Shown here in pieces: positions 55,271-63,419 of a DNA stretch of 64,000 bases. Every line of letters begins with the position of its first letter. Within the stretch, counting starts at the first letter, position 1. This DNA is from G965229605 sp965229605. Its GTDB lineage: Bacteria > Pseudomonadota > Alphaproteobacteria > CBDDJK01. Below the pieces are notes generated by a model. The model saw only the letters and a list, made by a program, of their open reading frames with translations. It was not told where the DNA came from and searched no databases. The stretch is taken from assembly GCA_965229605.1 (NCBI GenBank), contig OZ245892.1, positions 310,001-374,000 of the forward strand, given 5' to 3'. Made by a program: the position numbers and the translations under genes.

Positions 55271-55837
55271 TTAATGCGATATACCGGCCCTGCCGATAAC
55301 TTTGCGCAGCGTCAAAAAGAGGATTGTGATATCGCGCCAGACCGTGCGATTGTTCAGATAATCTTCCTCATAGCGGACTTTGTCTGGAATAGAGAGATCA
55401 TCGCGCCCGTTTACCTGCGCCCAGCCCGTGATCCCCGGCTTCAGATGGTGAACCCCGGCCTTTGTGCGCAAGGCGATCAGATCATCCTGATTATGCAAGG
55501 CCGGGCGCGGGCCAATAAAGCTCATATCGCCTTTTAAGACGCTGAACAGCTGCGGAAATTCGTCCAGACTATAGGCCCGCAGAAAAGGGCCTATCGGGGT
55601 GAGATGGGTCCCGGTATTTTGCAGAAGATGGGTTGCGACATCGGGGGTATTCACATACATGGTGCGAAATTTCGGCATCAGGAAATAGCCGTTATCCTGC
55701 CCGACCCGTCTTGACCAATGCAGGGCCGGGCCGGGCGAGGTCAAACGGACTGCCAGCGCAATCCCGATCATTGGCACACCAAGAATCGCCAGCAGCAGAC
55801 TGGCAGCAACAAGATCAATCAGGCGACGCATCGGCAA
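55271..55837 (-). CDS. Bacterial sugar transferase (undecaprenyl-phosphate glycosyl-1-P transferase)
   Basis: A 188-residue monotopic transferase that places the first sugar phosphate on undecaprenyl phosphate for exopolysaccharide or O-antigen synthesis. It has a short N-terminal membrane hairpin (LVAASLLLAILGVPMIGIAL), the conserved KFRTM motif, LRAYSLDEFPQLFSVLKGDMSFIGPRP (residues about 87-113), and LKPGITGWAQVNGRDD. It is a small PglC-type member without the extra N-terminal helices of WcaJ. No other polysaccharide gene is near. It follows rseP by 4 bases. Confidence 0.93.
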   Translation of the reverse strand: MPMRRLIDLVAASLLLAILGVPMIGIALAVRLTSPGPALHWSRRVGQDNGYFLMPKFRTMYVNTPDVATHLLQNTGTHLTPIGPFLRAYSLDEFPQLFSVLKGDMSFIGPRPALHNQDDLIALRTKAGVHHLKPGITGWAQVNGRDDLSIPDKVRYEEDYLNNRTVWRDITILFLTLRKVIGRAGISH

Positions 55838-55841
55838 AAGA

Positions 55842-56939
55842 TTAGCGCATCAGCCCCATGATATCATTGATGGTGGTAAAAATCATCAGGCCCAGAATCA
55901 GCGAAAGCCCGACCCGCATCGCCCATTCACGCCCGACCCCGGTTAAAGGCCGACCGCCGCGCAAAGCTTCAATCAGCAAAAAGACCAGATGCCCGCCATC
56001 CAGAATAGGGATCGGCAGCAGGTTGATCAGGCCAAGATTGACCGAAAGCAGCGCAGCAAAACTGATCAGGGCCGCCATCCCGAAGCCGGACATATCGCTT
56101 GAAAGCTGAATAATCCTGATGGGTCCGCCCAGGTCTTCGGTGCCGCGCTGACCGCTGATGGTCTCCCACAGAGCTTCAAGGATAAGGCCGGTCACGGTAA
56201 ACATGCGCTCAAACCCGCCAATGACGGCTTCCAACACAGAAACAGGCTGGTAAACCGGCGGCGGTCCCATCACCCCGATCCGGTAGCCACTGCCGGATTG
56301 TTCGGGGGTCACCGTAACAATTTTGGCAGCCTGACCCGGGTCTGCTGGCAGAACTTGAAAATCCAGCGGTGCGCCGTTGCTCTGGCTGACCGCTTCGACC
56401 AAATCATTAAAACTTTCGCTTGCCCGGCCATTGATCGCAATAATCCGGTCCCCGGTTTCCAGCCCGGCCCGTGCTGCCGGAGTGCCCGAAACAACCCCGC
56501 CAATGCCTTGCTGATCCAGCCGCCCCGGCGTTTCAACCCCCAGCGTGACAAATAGCCCGGCATATAAAACTGCAGCCAACAGAAAATTGGCAATCGGCCC
56601 CGCTGCAATGATCGCAGCCCGCGCGGCGATTGACTGGCTGGCAAAGGAAACACGCGGAATATTCGCCTGTTCTTTTTCTTGCCCGCCGTCTTCAAGAGCT
56701 GAATTATCCTCCCCCAGCATCCGCACATAGCCCCCAAGCGGAATAGCCGCAATCCGCCACCGGGTACCATGGCGGTCATGCCAGCCAACAAGCTCCGGGC
56801 CAAAGCCGATTGAAAAAACTTCAACCGTCACACGATTAAATCGCGCCACCAGATAATGTCCCAGCTCATGAAAGAAAATCAGCGCACAAAAAAGAAGAAT
56901 AGCATTTACATAGCCAAGACCAGCAAGTCCTTCGAGCAT
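55842..56939 (-). CDS. rseP: Site-2 protease RseP (M50 family)
   Basis: A 365-residue membrane zinc protease. The metal motif is HELGH at residues 24-28, and the third ligand region LDGGHLVFLLIEALRG lies near the C-terminus. One PDZ domain lies in the middle (GVVSGTPAARAGLETGDRIIAINGR, about residues 148-172). RseP cleaves membrane-embedded anti-sigma factors and leftover signal peptides. Its usual neighbours (uppS, cdsA, dxr, bamA) are missing; instead a sugar transferase follows at 4 bases. Confidence 0.95.
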   Translation of the reverse strand: MLEGLAGLGYVNAILLFCALIFFHELGHYLVARFNRVTVEVFSIGFGPELVGWHDRHGTRWRIAAIPLGGYVRMLGEDNSALEDGGQEKEQANIPRVSFASQSIAARAAIIAAGPIANFLLAAVLYAGLFVTLGVETPGRLDQQGIGGVVSGTPAARAGLETGDRIIAINGRASESFNDLVEAVSQSNGAPLDFQVLPADPGQAAKIVTVTPEQSGSGYRIGVMGPPPVYQPVSVLEAVIGGFERMFTVTGLILEALWETISGQRGTEDLGGPIRIIQLSSDMSGFGMAALISFAALLSVNLGLINLLPIPILDGGHLVFLLIEALRGGRPLTGVGREWAMRVGLSLILGLMIFTTINDIMGLMR

Positions 56940-57019
56940 ATCACGATACCTTTCGCATTAGCGCATTTAGTCTGGCGTTCATATAGGAAAGCCCGGCAAG
57001 CAAGTCAATTACCGTCGAT

Positions 57020-57043
57020 TAAAAGGTCTTCTAAAAGGTCTTT
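57020..57043. repeat. 12-base tandem duplication over the SMP-30 stop codon
   Basis: TAAAAGGTCTTC at 57020-57031 is followed by TAAAAGGTCTTT at 57032-57043. The stop codon of the minus-strand SMP-30 gene (complement of 57031-57033) spans the junction. Confidence 0.65.
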
Positions 57044-57957
57044 GCGCCGTTTACGGCTAAAAACGCGGAATAGAGCGAGGTCGTCCCCGCAATAAATAAA
57101 CGGTTGAGCCGGGGCCCGCCAAAACAGACATTGGCAACGATCTCTGGAATATGGATTTTTCCGATCAGCTTGCCGTCTCTATTGATACAATGCACCCCGT
57201 CTCCGGCAGAACTCCAGATTCTGCCCTCGGAATCCAGCCGGAAACCGTCAAAAACGCCGTTGGTGCATTCGGAAAAGACATGTCCTTTGCCTAATGTCCC
57301 ATCGGCATTGACCTTATGGCAGCGAATATGGGCGGGCCCGTTCTCGTCATGACTGATCCCGGTGTCAGAAATAAATAAATGCGACTCATCAACCGAAAAA
57401 GCCAGCCCGTTGGGCTTCATATAATCGGTTGCCACTGCCTCGATCTCCTGTGAGTCAGGGTCCCAGCGATAGACATGGCACTGGCCTATTTCACTTTCAG
57501 CCCGTTCGCCTTCGTAATCAATCAAAATGCCATAGCTGGGATCACTAAACCAGATAGAACCATCGGACTTTACAACCACATCATTCGGCGAGTTAAGCCG
57601 CATCCCGCGATAACGATCCGCAATCACCGTAATACTGCCATCATGCCCGGTACGCGTAACCCGGCGGGCCAGATGCTCGCACGATACCAGCCGACCCTCC
57701 CGGTCAACCGTATTGCCATTCGCATTATAAGACGGCGATCTAAAAACCGATACCGTCCCATCCGTCTCATCCCACCTCAACAAACGATTATTCGGAATGT
57801 CAGACCAGACCAGATAACGACCCGCCGGAAACCAGGCCGGACCCTCCGACCAGCGCGCCCCCGTCCATAACCGCTCAACCCTCGCATGGCCTACAAAACA
57901 GGACTGAAACTCAGACTCGATAACCTCAAAGCCCGTCCCCTCGATAACGCCGAACAT
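57031..57957 (-). CDS. SMP-30/gluconolactonase family protein
   Basis: A 308-residue six-bladed beta-propeller lactonase-type protein. Metal-site segments include WSEGPAWFPAGRYLVWSDIPNNRL near residue 37, LNSPNDVVVKSDGSIWFSDPSYG near 118 (Asn-Asp ligands), MKPNGLAFSVDESHLFISDT and FDGFRLDSEGRIWSSAGDGV. Members hydrolyse sugar lactones such as gluconolactone; the substrate here is unknown. It stands alone on its strand, 91 bases from rseP. Its stop codon lies in a 12-base micro-duplication. Confidence 0.88.
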   Translation of the reverse strand: MFGVIEGTGFEVIESEFQSCFVGHARVERLWTGARWSEGPAWFPAGRYLVWSDIPNNRLLRWDETDGTVSVFRSPSYNANGNTVDREGRLVSCEHLARRVTRTGHDGSITVIADRYRGMRLNSPNDVVVKSDGSIWFSDPSYGILIDYEGERAESEIGQCHVYRWDPDSQEIEAVATDYMKPNGLAFSVDESHLFISDTGISHDENGPAHIRCHKVNADGTLGKGHVFSECTNGVFDGFRLDSEGRIWSSAGDGVHCINRDGKLIGKIHIPEIVANVCFGGPRLNRLFIAGTTSLYSAFLAVNGAKTF

Positions 57958-58197
57958 CCCGTCCTCCTCTCAATGATAGCCAATATAAAGCCTATAAAAC
58001 ACTCAACCAGCCCGATCAATGCAACTGCAACACAATTTTCTGCTAAATCATCTGCTCAAATCTCAAGTAAAGGCTTGGCAAGTCATATTTGACACGCTAA
58101 GTAGGCCTCAACAGGTGGGGCGAAACATCTGCGAAGGCCTTCTTCCAGGCTTTGCAACTTTATAAAATATACGACCTTGACAGAAAAGGGGTACGCA

Positions 58198-58755
58198 ATG
58201 CGCGTGAATTTAATTGCTTTAATTGCTGCCGCAGGGCTGATCAGTGCCTGCGCATCCGATCCAGACACAATCACAGCAGCTAACAGTGACGGAACTCAGG
58301 TTCAGGCGGCGGCTCAACCAGCTACCCCGTCTGTTGACCAGTCAGGGGGAGGCTCTCAGGTTGCGGCTTTGCAACCCTTGCCAGAAGATTCAATGCGGTA
58401 TTTCCTCGCAAATGTCGGGGACCGGGTGTTCTTTGGCTTTGATCAGTCCGATATCACGGCGCAAGGGGCTGACACCCTTGACAAACAGGCCGCCTGGCTG
58501 CGCAGCCTGCCGAATATCACCGTTGTTATCGACGGGCATGCCGATGAACGCGGAACCCGTGACTATAACCTTGCGCTTGGCAACCGCCGCGCCAATTCTG
58601 TGCGTGATTATCTGATCAGCCAGGGAATCAGTGCAGACCGGATTGAAACCCGCTCCTATGGCAAAGAACGCCCGGTCGCCCTTGGGCGGAGCGAAGAAGC
58701 CTATGCGCAAAATCGCCGCGGTGTGACAACGCTGGTGTCTGGCTTTAGCAACTGA
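58198..58755 (+). CDS. pal: Peptidoglycan-associated lipoprotein Pal
   Basis: A 185-residue outer-membrane lipoprotein. The ATG at 58198 has AAAAGGGG 6 bases upstream and gives a signal ending in the lipobox LISAC; an open frame 7 codons longer would disrupt the signal. An Ala/Gln/Ser-rich linker is followed by the OmpA-like domain (VFFGFDQSDITAQG, VIDGHADERGTRDYNLALGNRRANSVRDYL split at about 110-140, RIETRSYGKERPV). Pal binds peptidoglycan and works with Tol proteins in outer-membrane constriction. tolQRAB and cpoB are not adjacent. A long hairpin follows the stop by 52 bases. Confidence 0.95.
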   Translation: MRVNLIALIAAAGLISACASDPDTITAANSDGTQVQAAAQPATPSVDQSGGGSQVAALQPLPEDSMRYFLANVGDRVFFGFDQSDITAQGADTLDKQAAWLRSLPNITVVIDGHADERGTRDYNLALGNRRANSVRDYLISQGISADRIETRSYGKERPVALGRSEEAYAQNRRGVTTLVSGFSN

Positions 58756-58807
58756 TTATCGCCTGTATCGGCCTTAACAGCCGATACGCGCAAGCATCGT
58801 CAGTAAA

Positions 58808-58866
58808 TTAACGCAGAAGGAATAGGGGAAGTAGAACCCTTCCCGTAAATATTCCTTCTGCGTAAA
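58808..58866 (+). terminator. Composite hairpin between pal and the histidine phosphatase gene
   Basis: The outer arms at 58808-58824 and 58850-58866 pair at 16 of 17 positions (TTAACGCAGAAGGAATA with its complement). An inner stem GGGAAG/CTTCCC at 58826-58831 and 58839-58844 closes a seven-base loop, leaving a five-base bulge on one side. There is no T-run, so it may be a processing or stability element as much as a terminator. A GTAAATAT motif inside it recurs at the next gene's start (58877-58884). Confidence 0.6.
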
Positions 58867-58881
58867 CTTCTTCCGGTAAAT

Positions 58882-59550
58882 ATGACCAATTCATCTGACC
58901 CTGTTGTGACAAAATGGTGGTGGGTCCGCCATGCACCGGTTACCGTCAATAACGGCCTGATTTATGGCAGCGATGACCTGCCATGCGATGTTGACGATAC
59001 GGCTTCTTTTGACAGTCTTGCCAAACTTTTGCCAAAAGGGGCGGTTCTGGTCACCAGTGCTTTGCAACGGACCCAGCAAACCGCCAGCGCCATTGCAAAG
59101 GCCGGGCTTTCGATGCCAGAACCGCAAATTGAGCCAGCACTTGATGAACAGAGTTTCGGGTCCTGGCAGGGAAAAAGTTTTTCCTTTGTTCAGAAAGAAT
59201 ATAAATCGGCCCAGCATGATTTCTGGCTTTGTCCCGGTCATATGCGCCCGCCTGAAGGCGAAAGTTTTCTTGATCTGCAAGCCCGCGCCACACCGCGCAT
59301 TGATGAAATTTCCCATCAATGGGGGGCGCGTGATATCATTTGTGTCGGGCATGGCGGCACCATCCGTGTCGCCCTGGCCCTGGCACTCAGGCTGGACCCG
59401 GACCGGGCCCTGGCCTTTACCATCGATAATTTATCAATCACCCGGCTTGACCGTGTGGAATATCCAGACCGGGTGATCTGGCGGGTTGTGATGATCAATC
59501 GCCCGCCTTTGAAACTTTTGGAAAGCGAACTCCCCCATCAATTAAGATAA
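58882..59550 (+). CDS. Histidine phosphatase family protein
   Basis: A 222-residue phosphoglycerate mutase-like phosphatase. The catalytic motif is RHA with Arg16 and His17 (in WWVRHAPV), Arg63 in ALQRTQQTA, Glu89 and the second histidine His157 in VGHGGTIR. RHAP at this position recalls alpha-ribazole phosphatase CobC, but no cobalamin genes are near, so the substrate is open. The ATG at 58882 has no clear ribosome site; the upstream hairpin may affect translation. Confidence 0.85.
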   Translation: MTNSSDPVVTKWWWVRHAPVTVNNGLIYGSDDLPCDVDDTASFDSLAKLLPKGAVLVTSALQRTQQTASAIAKAGLSMPEPQIEPALDEQSFGSWQGKSFSFVQKEYKSAQHDFWLCPGHMRPPEGESFLDLQARATPRIDEISHQWGARDIICVGHGGTIRVALALALRLDPDRALAFTIDNLSITRLDRVEYPDRVIWRVVMINRPPLKLLESELPHQLR

Positions 59551-59578
59551 GGGCAATAATTCTTTCAATGAGGAATTG

Positions 59579-60517
59579 ATGAACGCCTTCCTGGCCGTTT
59601 CTGTGCCATTATTCGGGATCATCGGGGCTGGATGGCTGGCGGGTCGCTTTCATTTGTTCAATGATCATGTCGCCCCGGCTTTAAACGCTTTTGTCTATTT
59701 TATTGCGCTGCCAGCCCTCTTTATCAAGGGAATGGCCACCGCTCCCTTAGAAGACCTGTTCAATGCCGACTATCTGCTGGTTGTCGGCGGTGGCTATTTT
59801 CTGGCCTGGATTCCAGCCATCATCATCGGACGGCTTTTCTTTGCAAAGCGACTGGGCGAACTCTCACTTCATTCAGGCGCAACCATTTTTGCAAATTCCG
59901 GCAATATGGGCGTTCCCCTGATTATCCTGGCTTTCGGAGACCAAGCCATCTTGCTGGCCATCGCCGGTGTCCTGTTCAATGCCACCGTCATTTTTATCTG
60001 CATGATGCTGATGCTTGAAATTGACCGGGTTGGCGGGATGGGGAAATTGTCGCTTTCACGTCTCGGTGGCCCTTTGCTGGAGGTCTTGCGCAATCCCCTG
60101 CTGGTCAGTGCATTTATCGGCTTCTGTATTGCCGGATCAGGCCTGGAATTGCCACAGGTGGCCTTGCAATTCCTTGATTTATTAGGACAATCGGTTGCAC
60201 CTTGTGCGCTGTTCGGGATCGGGCTGGTGCTTTCAAGCGTTTCAATCCGTGGGGAATTGGTTGAGGTCGGCTATGTTAGCCTGTATAAATTGATTGTCCA
60301 TCCGGCTGCCACCTGGTTTCTGGCCGTCTGGGTTTGGCCGCTGGAGCCCCTGGAAGAAGCCGTTGCGGTAACGGTTGCGGCCCTTCCAACCGGCGTTTTG
60401 ATTTTCATTCTGGCGGATCGCTATGGGGTCTATCGCCAGCGGGCAGCTGCGGCTATTCTGGTAAGCACGGCCCTTGGTGTGATCACGGCATCGGCTGTTG
60501 TGGCCCATTATCATTAA
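59579..60517 (+). CDS. AEC-family (auxin efflux carrier-type) transporter
   Basis: A 312-residue membrane protein with eight or more hydrophobic segments, an N-terminal Ala/Phe/Gly-rich helix (VPLFGIIGAGWLAGRF), FANSGNMGVPLIILAF and the C-terminal VAALPTGVLIFILADRYGV, all typical of AEC transporters such as MdcF or YfdV. The substrate is probably an organic acid or related anion. The ATG at 59579 follows GAGGAA; a TTG one codon earlier is less likely. An mttB-like gene follows after 11 bases, so a shared transcript is probable. Confidence 0.85.
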   Translation: MNAFLAVSVPLFGIIGAGWLAGRFHLFNDHVAPALNAFVYFIALPALFIKGMATAPLEDLFNADYLLVVGGGYFLAWIPAIIIGRLFFAKRLGELSLHSGATIFANSGNMGVPLIILAFGDQAILLAIAGVLFNATVIFICMMLMLEIDRVGGMGKLSLSRLGGPLLEVLRNPLLVSAFIGFCIAGSGLELPQVALQFLDLLGQSVAPCALFGIGLVLSSVSIRGELVEVGYVSLYKLIVHPAATWFLAVWVWPLEPLEEAVAVTVAALPTGVLIFILADRYGVYRQRAAAAILVSTALGVITASAVVAHYH

Positions 60518-60528
60518 AGGAGAATTTG

Positions 60529-62130
60529 ATGAGAACGCCAAAGAAACAGGGAGAAGACGCAACGGCGAGGCCTCAAAACCGACGTCGCCGTCAAACCCAG
60601 GGCCGTAAAGGCGGGCATAAAGCAACGGCCCAGCTTGGTCGTGGTCGTCATGGAAAACTGAACCAGCTTCCGCGGCAAATTGTTAAAAACCCTCTGGCCC
60701 CGATTGAGTTTTTGTCGCAAGAGGGGATCGAGACTATTCATCAGGCCTCCTTGGAAATTCTGGAGGACTTGGGGATTGAGGTCTTGCTGGATGAGGCCTG
60801 TGACATCTATCGAAAGGCCGGAGCTAAAGTTGAAGGGAAAATGGTCTATCTCGACCGGGGACTGGTGATGGACTCTGTCAAAAAGGCCCCGGCACAATTC
60901 ACGATTCATGCCCGGAACCCTGAAAATAACCTAACCATCGGCGGCAATCATGTCACCTTTTGCATGATGGGATCGGCCCCCAATGTCAGCGATATTGAAG
61001 GCGGTCGCCGCCGGGGGAATGAAAAAGACTTCATTAAACTCTTAAAACTCTGTCAGTCGCTGAATATCATTCACACGACGGCCGGTTACCCGGTCGAGCC
61101 TGTGGATATCCCCCCGGCAATCCGCCATTTAAAAGCGATTTCATCTATGGTCCGCTATACGGACAAAAGCTTTAATGTCTATACGCTGGGCCCGCAGCGG
61201 ATTCATGATGGTGTCGAAATGGCCCGGATTGCCCGTGGTATCTCACACGAACAACTGGATCAGGAACCCAGCACCTTTTGCATTGTCAATACCAACTCTC
61301 CCTTGCGGCTTGACCGGCCAATGGCCAACGGAATTATCGAAATGGCAAAGGCCAACCAGGTCACCTGTATCACACCTTTTACACTGGCAGGGGCGATGGC
61401 ACCGGTCACGCTTGGGGCAGCACTGGCCGAACAAAATGCCGAAGCTCTGGCCGGGATTGCACTGGCACAAATCGTCCGGCCAGGTGCCCCTATGATTTAC
61501 GGGGCTTTCACCTCTAATGTCGATATGCGCTCTGGTGCACCTGCTTTCGGCACCCCGGAATATACCAAAGCTGCCCTGATCTCGGGCCAGTTGGCGCGGC
61601 GGTATAACCTGCCTTTCCGGACCTCCAACACCAATGCCAGCAACTGGCCAGATGCTCAGGCCATCTATGAATCGCAAATGTCGATCTGGGGCGCGGTGAT
61701 GGGCGGGGGCAATTTGATCAAACATGCCACCGGCTGGCTGGAAGGCGGCTTAACCTGCAATTTTGAAAAAATCATCCTTGATGCAGAGATGCTGCAATCA
61801 ATGAGCGAATTTTTAAAGCCAATTTCGCTGGACAAGGCCTCTCTTGGCTTGTCAGCCATGCAGGAAGTCGGGCCCGGCGGTCACTTCTTCGGGGCGGCCC
61901 ATACAATGGAACGCTATGAAACCGCTTTTTATAATCCAATCGTTTCAGACTGGCGCAATTTTCAGACCTGGCAGGAAGACGGGGCCACCGATGCCACCCA
62001 TCGCGCCCACGCCATATGGAAACAGTTATTGAAAGACTATGAAGCCCCGCCGCTTGACCCGGCTATTGCAGAAGAACTTGATGCATTCGTCACCCGGCGC
62101 ATTGCCGAAGGCGGCGCACAAGAAATGTGA
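60529..62130 (+). CDS. MttB-family (trimethylamine/betaine-type) corrinoid methyltransferase, non-pyrrolysine
   Basis: A 533-residue member of the MttB superfamily. These enzymes transfer a methyl group from a quaternary or tertiary amine to a corrinoid protein. No in-frame amber codon is read, so it is the non-pyrrolysine type that includes glycine betaine methyltransferases. Family segments are EGIETIHQASLEILEDLGIEV, KSFNVYTLGPQRIHDGVEM, SGAPAFGTPEYTKAAL and HFFGAAHTMERYETAFYNP. The first 45 residues are strongly basic (RRRRQTQGRKGGHKATA), a tail seen in some alphaproteobacterial members. The ATG at 60529 follows AAAGGAG. Its corrinoid protein and RACo are not adjacent; a RACo gene ends at the far left of the window. 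Confidence 0.9.
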   Translation: MRTPKKQGEDATARPQNRRRRQTQGRKGGHKATAQLGRGRHGKLNQLPRQIVKNPLAPIEFLSQEGIETIHQASLEILEDLGIEVLLDEACDIYRKAGAKVEGKMVYLDRGLVMDSVKKAPAQFTIHARNPENNLTIGGNHVTFCMMGSAPNVSDIEGGRRRGNEKDFIKLLKLCQSLNIIHTTAGYPVEPVDIPPAIRHLKAISSMVRYTDKSFNVYTLGPQRIHDGVEMARIARGISHEQLDQEPSTFCIVNTNSPLRLDRPMANGIIEMAKANQVTCITPFTLAGAMAPVTLGAALAEQNAEALAGIALAQIVRPGAPMIYGAFTSNVDMRSGAPAFGTPEYTKAALISGQLARRYNLPFRTSNTNASNWPDAQAIYESQMSIWGAVMGGGNLIKHATGWLEGGLTCNFEKIILDAEMLQSMSEFLKPISLDKASLGLSAMQEVGPGGHFFGAAHTMERYETAFYNPIVSDWRNFQTWQEDGATDATHRAHAIWKQLLKDYEAPPLDPAIAEELDAFVTRRIAEGGAQEM

Positions 62131-62165
62131 TGCCCAACAAATGTGGTGCCAGAGAATGTGATGAA
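62124..62165. repeat. Degenerate 15-16-base triplication between mttB-like and Trm112-like genes
   Basis: AATGTGATGCC, AATGTGGTGCC and AATGTGATGAA occur at 62124, 62140 and 62155. The first contains the stop codon of the mttB-like gene and the third leads into the start of the next. Confidence 0.5.
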
Positions 62166-62169
62166 TATA

Positions 62170-62364
62170 ATGACTGAAATTGACCCCAAATTACTTGAAA
62201 TTCTGGTTTGCCCGGTGACCAGATCACCTTTGGTTTATGATCAGGCACAATCAGAATTGATCAGTAAAGAGGCGGGTCTGGCCTATCCGGTGCGCGATGG
62301 AATCCCGATCATGCTTGTCGAAGAAGCCCGAAAACTTGATGCCACCAAAAGCAAACGCGCCTGA
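62170..62364 (+). CDS. Trm112-family protein
   Basis: A 64-residue protein of the Trm112/YcaR family, small zinc-ribbon-like partners that stabilise methyltransferases or related enzymes. [15 protein letters not shown] at the start and [20 protein letters not shown] are typical. As in many bacterial members only one cysteine remains, so metal binding is unlikely. ATG 62170 gives the usual [15 protein letters not shown]; an ATG three codons earlier is possible. It precedes the threonine dehydratase by 7 bases. Confidence 0.85.
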   Translation: MTEIDPKLLEILVCPVTRSPLVYDQAQSELISKEAGLAYPVRDGIPIMLVEEARKLDATKSKRA

Positions 62365-62371
62365 ACGGGTG

Positions 62372-63379
62372 ATGCAAGAACAGGTCAACCTTCCAACCTT
62401 TGCCGATATTGAAAAAGCGGCAGCGGTTTTGCAGGGCCGCATTGAACGGACCCCCCTGCTGGAATCGCCTTTGCTCAATCAACAACTCGGCGGGCGGCTT
62501 TTCGTCAAGGCCGAATGTTTGCAGACCACTGGCTCGTTTAAACTGCGCGGCGCAACCAATTTTTTATGTCAGGAAGCAGATCATTTGCCACCTTCGGGGG
62601 TTGTCGCCTTTTCCAGCGGCAATCACGCACAAGCCGTGGCCTATGCGGCAGCCCGTCAAAATGTTCCAGCCCTGATTATTATGCCGAAAACTGCTCCGGC
62701 GGTAAAAATTGCCAATACCCGGGCTTACGGTTCAAAAACCCGGCTCTATGATCCGGCCCATGAAAGCCGCGAGGATATTGCCACCCAGATTGCCCAGCAA
62801 ACCGGGGCCCATATTCTGCCGCCCTTTGATCATTCTCTGGTGATTGCTGGCCAGGGAACGGTCGGGCTGGAAATCGCAACCGCCTGCACTCAAAAATCCC
62901 TTAAGCCTGATATCTGTATTGCCTCGGTCAGTGGGGGCGGGCTGGTCTCCGGCATTGCACTGGCTCTTGAGCAGCACCATCCGCAATGCGCGGTCTATGG
63001 GGCGGAGCCTGAATATTATGATGATTTATACCGCTCCCTTGAAGCCGGAGAGCGGATGCGCATTGCCCCCAATCCTCCGCCTTCTATCGCCGATGCGCTC
63101 TTGTCCCCAATGCCGGGAGAACTGACTTTTGCTCTGGCGAAGACCCGCTTGAAAGGCGCAGCCCGTGTCAGCGAAACCAGCTTGAAACAGGCCGTGTCCG
63201 CAGCTTTTCAATATTTTAAACTGGTTGTCGAACCCGGCGGCGCAACGGCTCTGGCAGCCCTTCTGTCCGGCAAAATTCCAATCAAAGGCAAAATCGCTGT
63301 TGCCGTCCTGTCCGGCGGAAATATCGACCCCGACCTGTTCAGGGACTGTTTAACCCACACATTCCCCGCTGCTTCCTAA
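62372..63379 (+). CDS. Threonine/serine dehydratase-like PLP enzyme
   Basis: A 335-residue fold-type II PLP enzyme of the threonine ammonia-lyase/serine racemase group. The PLP lysine is Lys57 in GSFKLRGA; FSSGNHAQAVAYAAA and the phosphate loop SVSGGGLVSG follow, and LSGGNIDPD lies near the end. There is no C-terminal ACT regulatory domain, so it is the short catabolic-type form. The ATG at 62372 is preferred over an in-frame ATG 33 bases upstream, which lies within the Trm112-like gene. Confidence 0.88.
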   Translation: MQEQVNLPTFADIEKAAAVLQGRIERTPLLESPLLNQQLGGRLFVKAECLQTTGSFKLRGATNFLCQEADHLPPSGVVAFSSGNHAQAVAYAAARQNVPALIIMPKTAPAVKIANTRAYGSKTRLYDPAHESREDIATQIAQQTGAHILPPFDHSLVIAGQGTVGLEIATACTQKSLKPDICIASVSGGGLVSGIALALEQHHPQCAVYGAEPEYYDDLYRSLEAGERMRIAPNPPPSIADALLSPMPGELTFALAKTRLKGAARVSETSLKQAVSAAFQYFKLVVEPGGATALAALLSGKIPIKGKIAVAVLSGGNIDPDLFRDCLTHTFPAAS

Positions 63380-63419
63380 TTTTTTTGACAAATAACAGCA
63401 ACGTCCCTAACTATCACCC

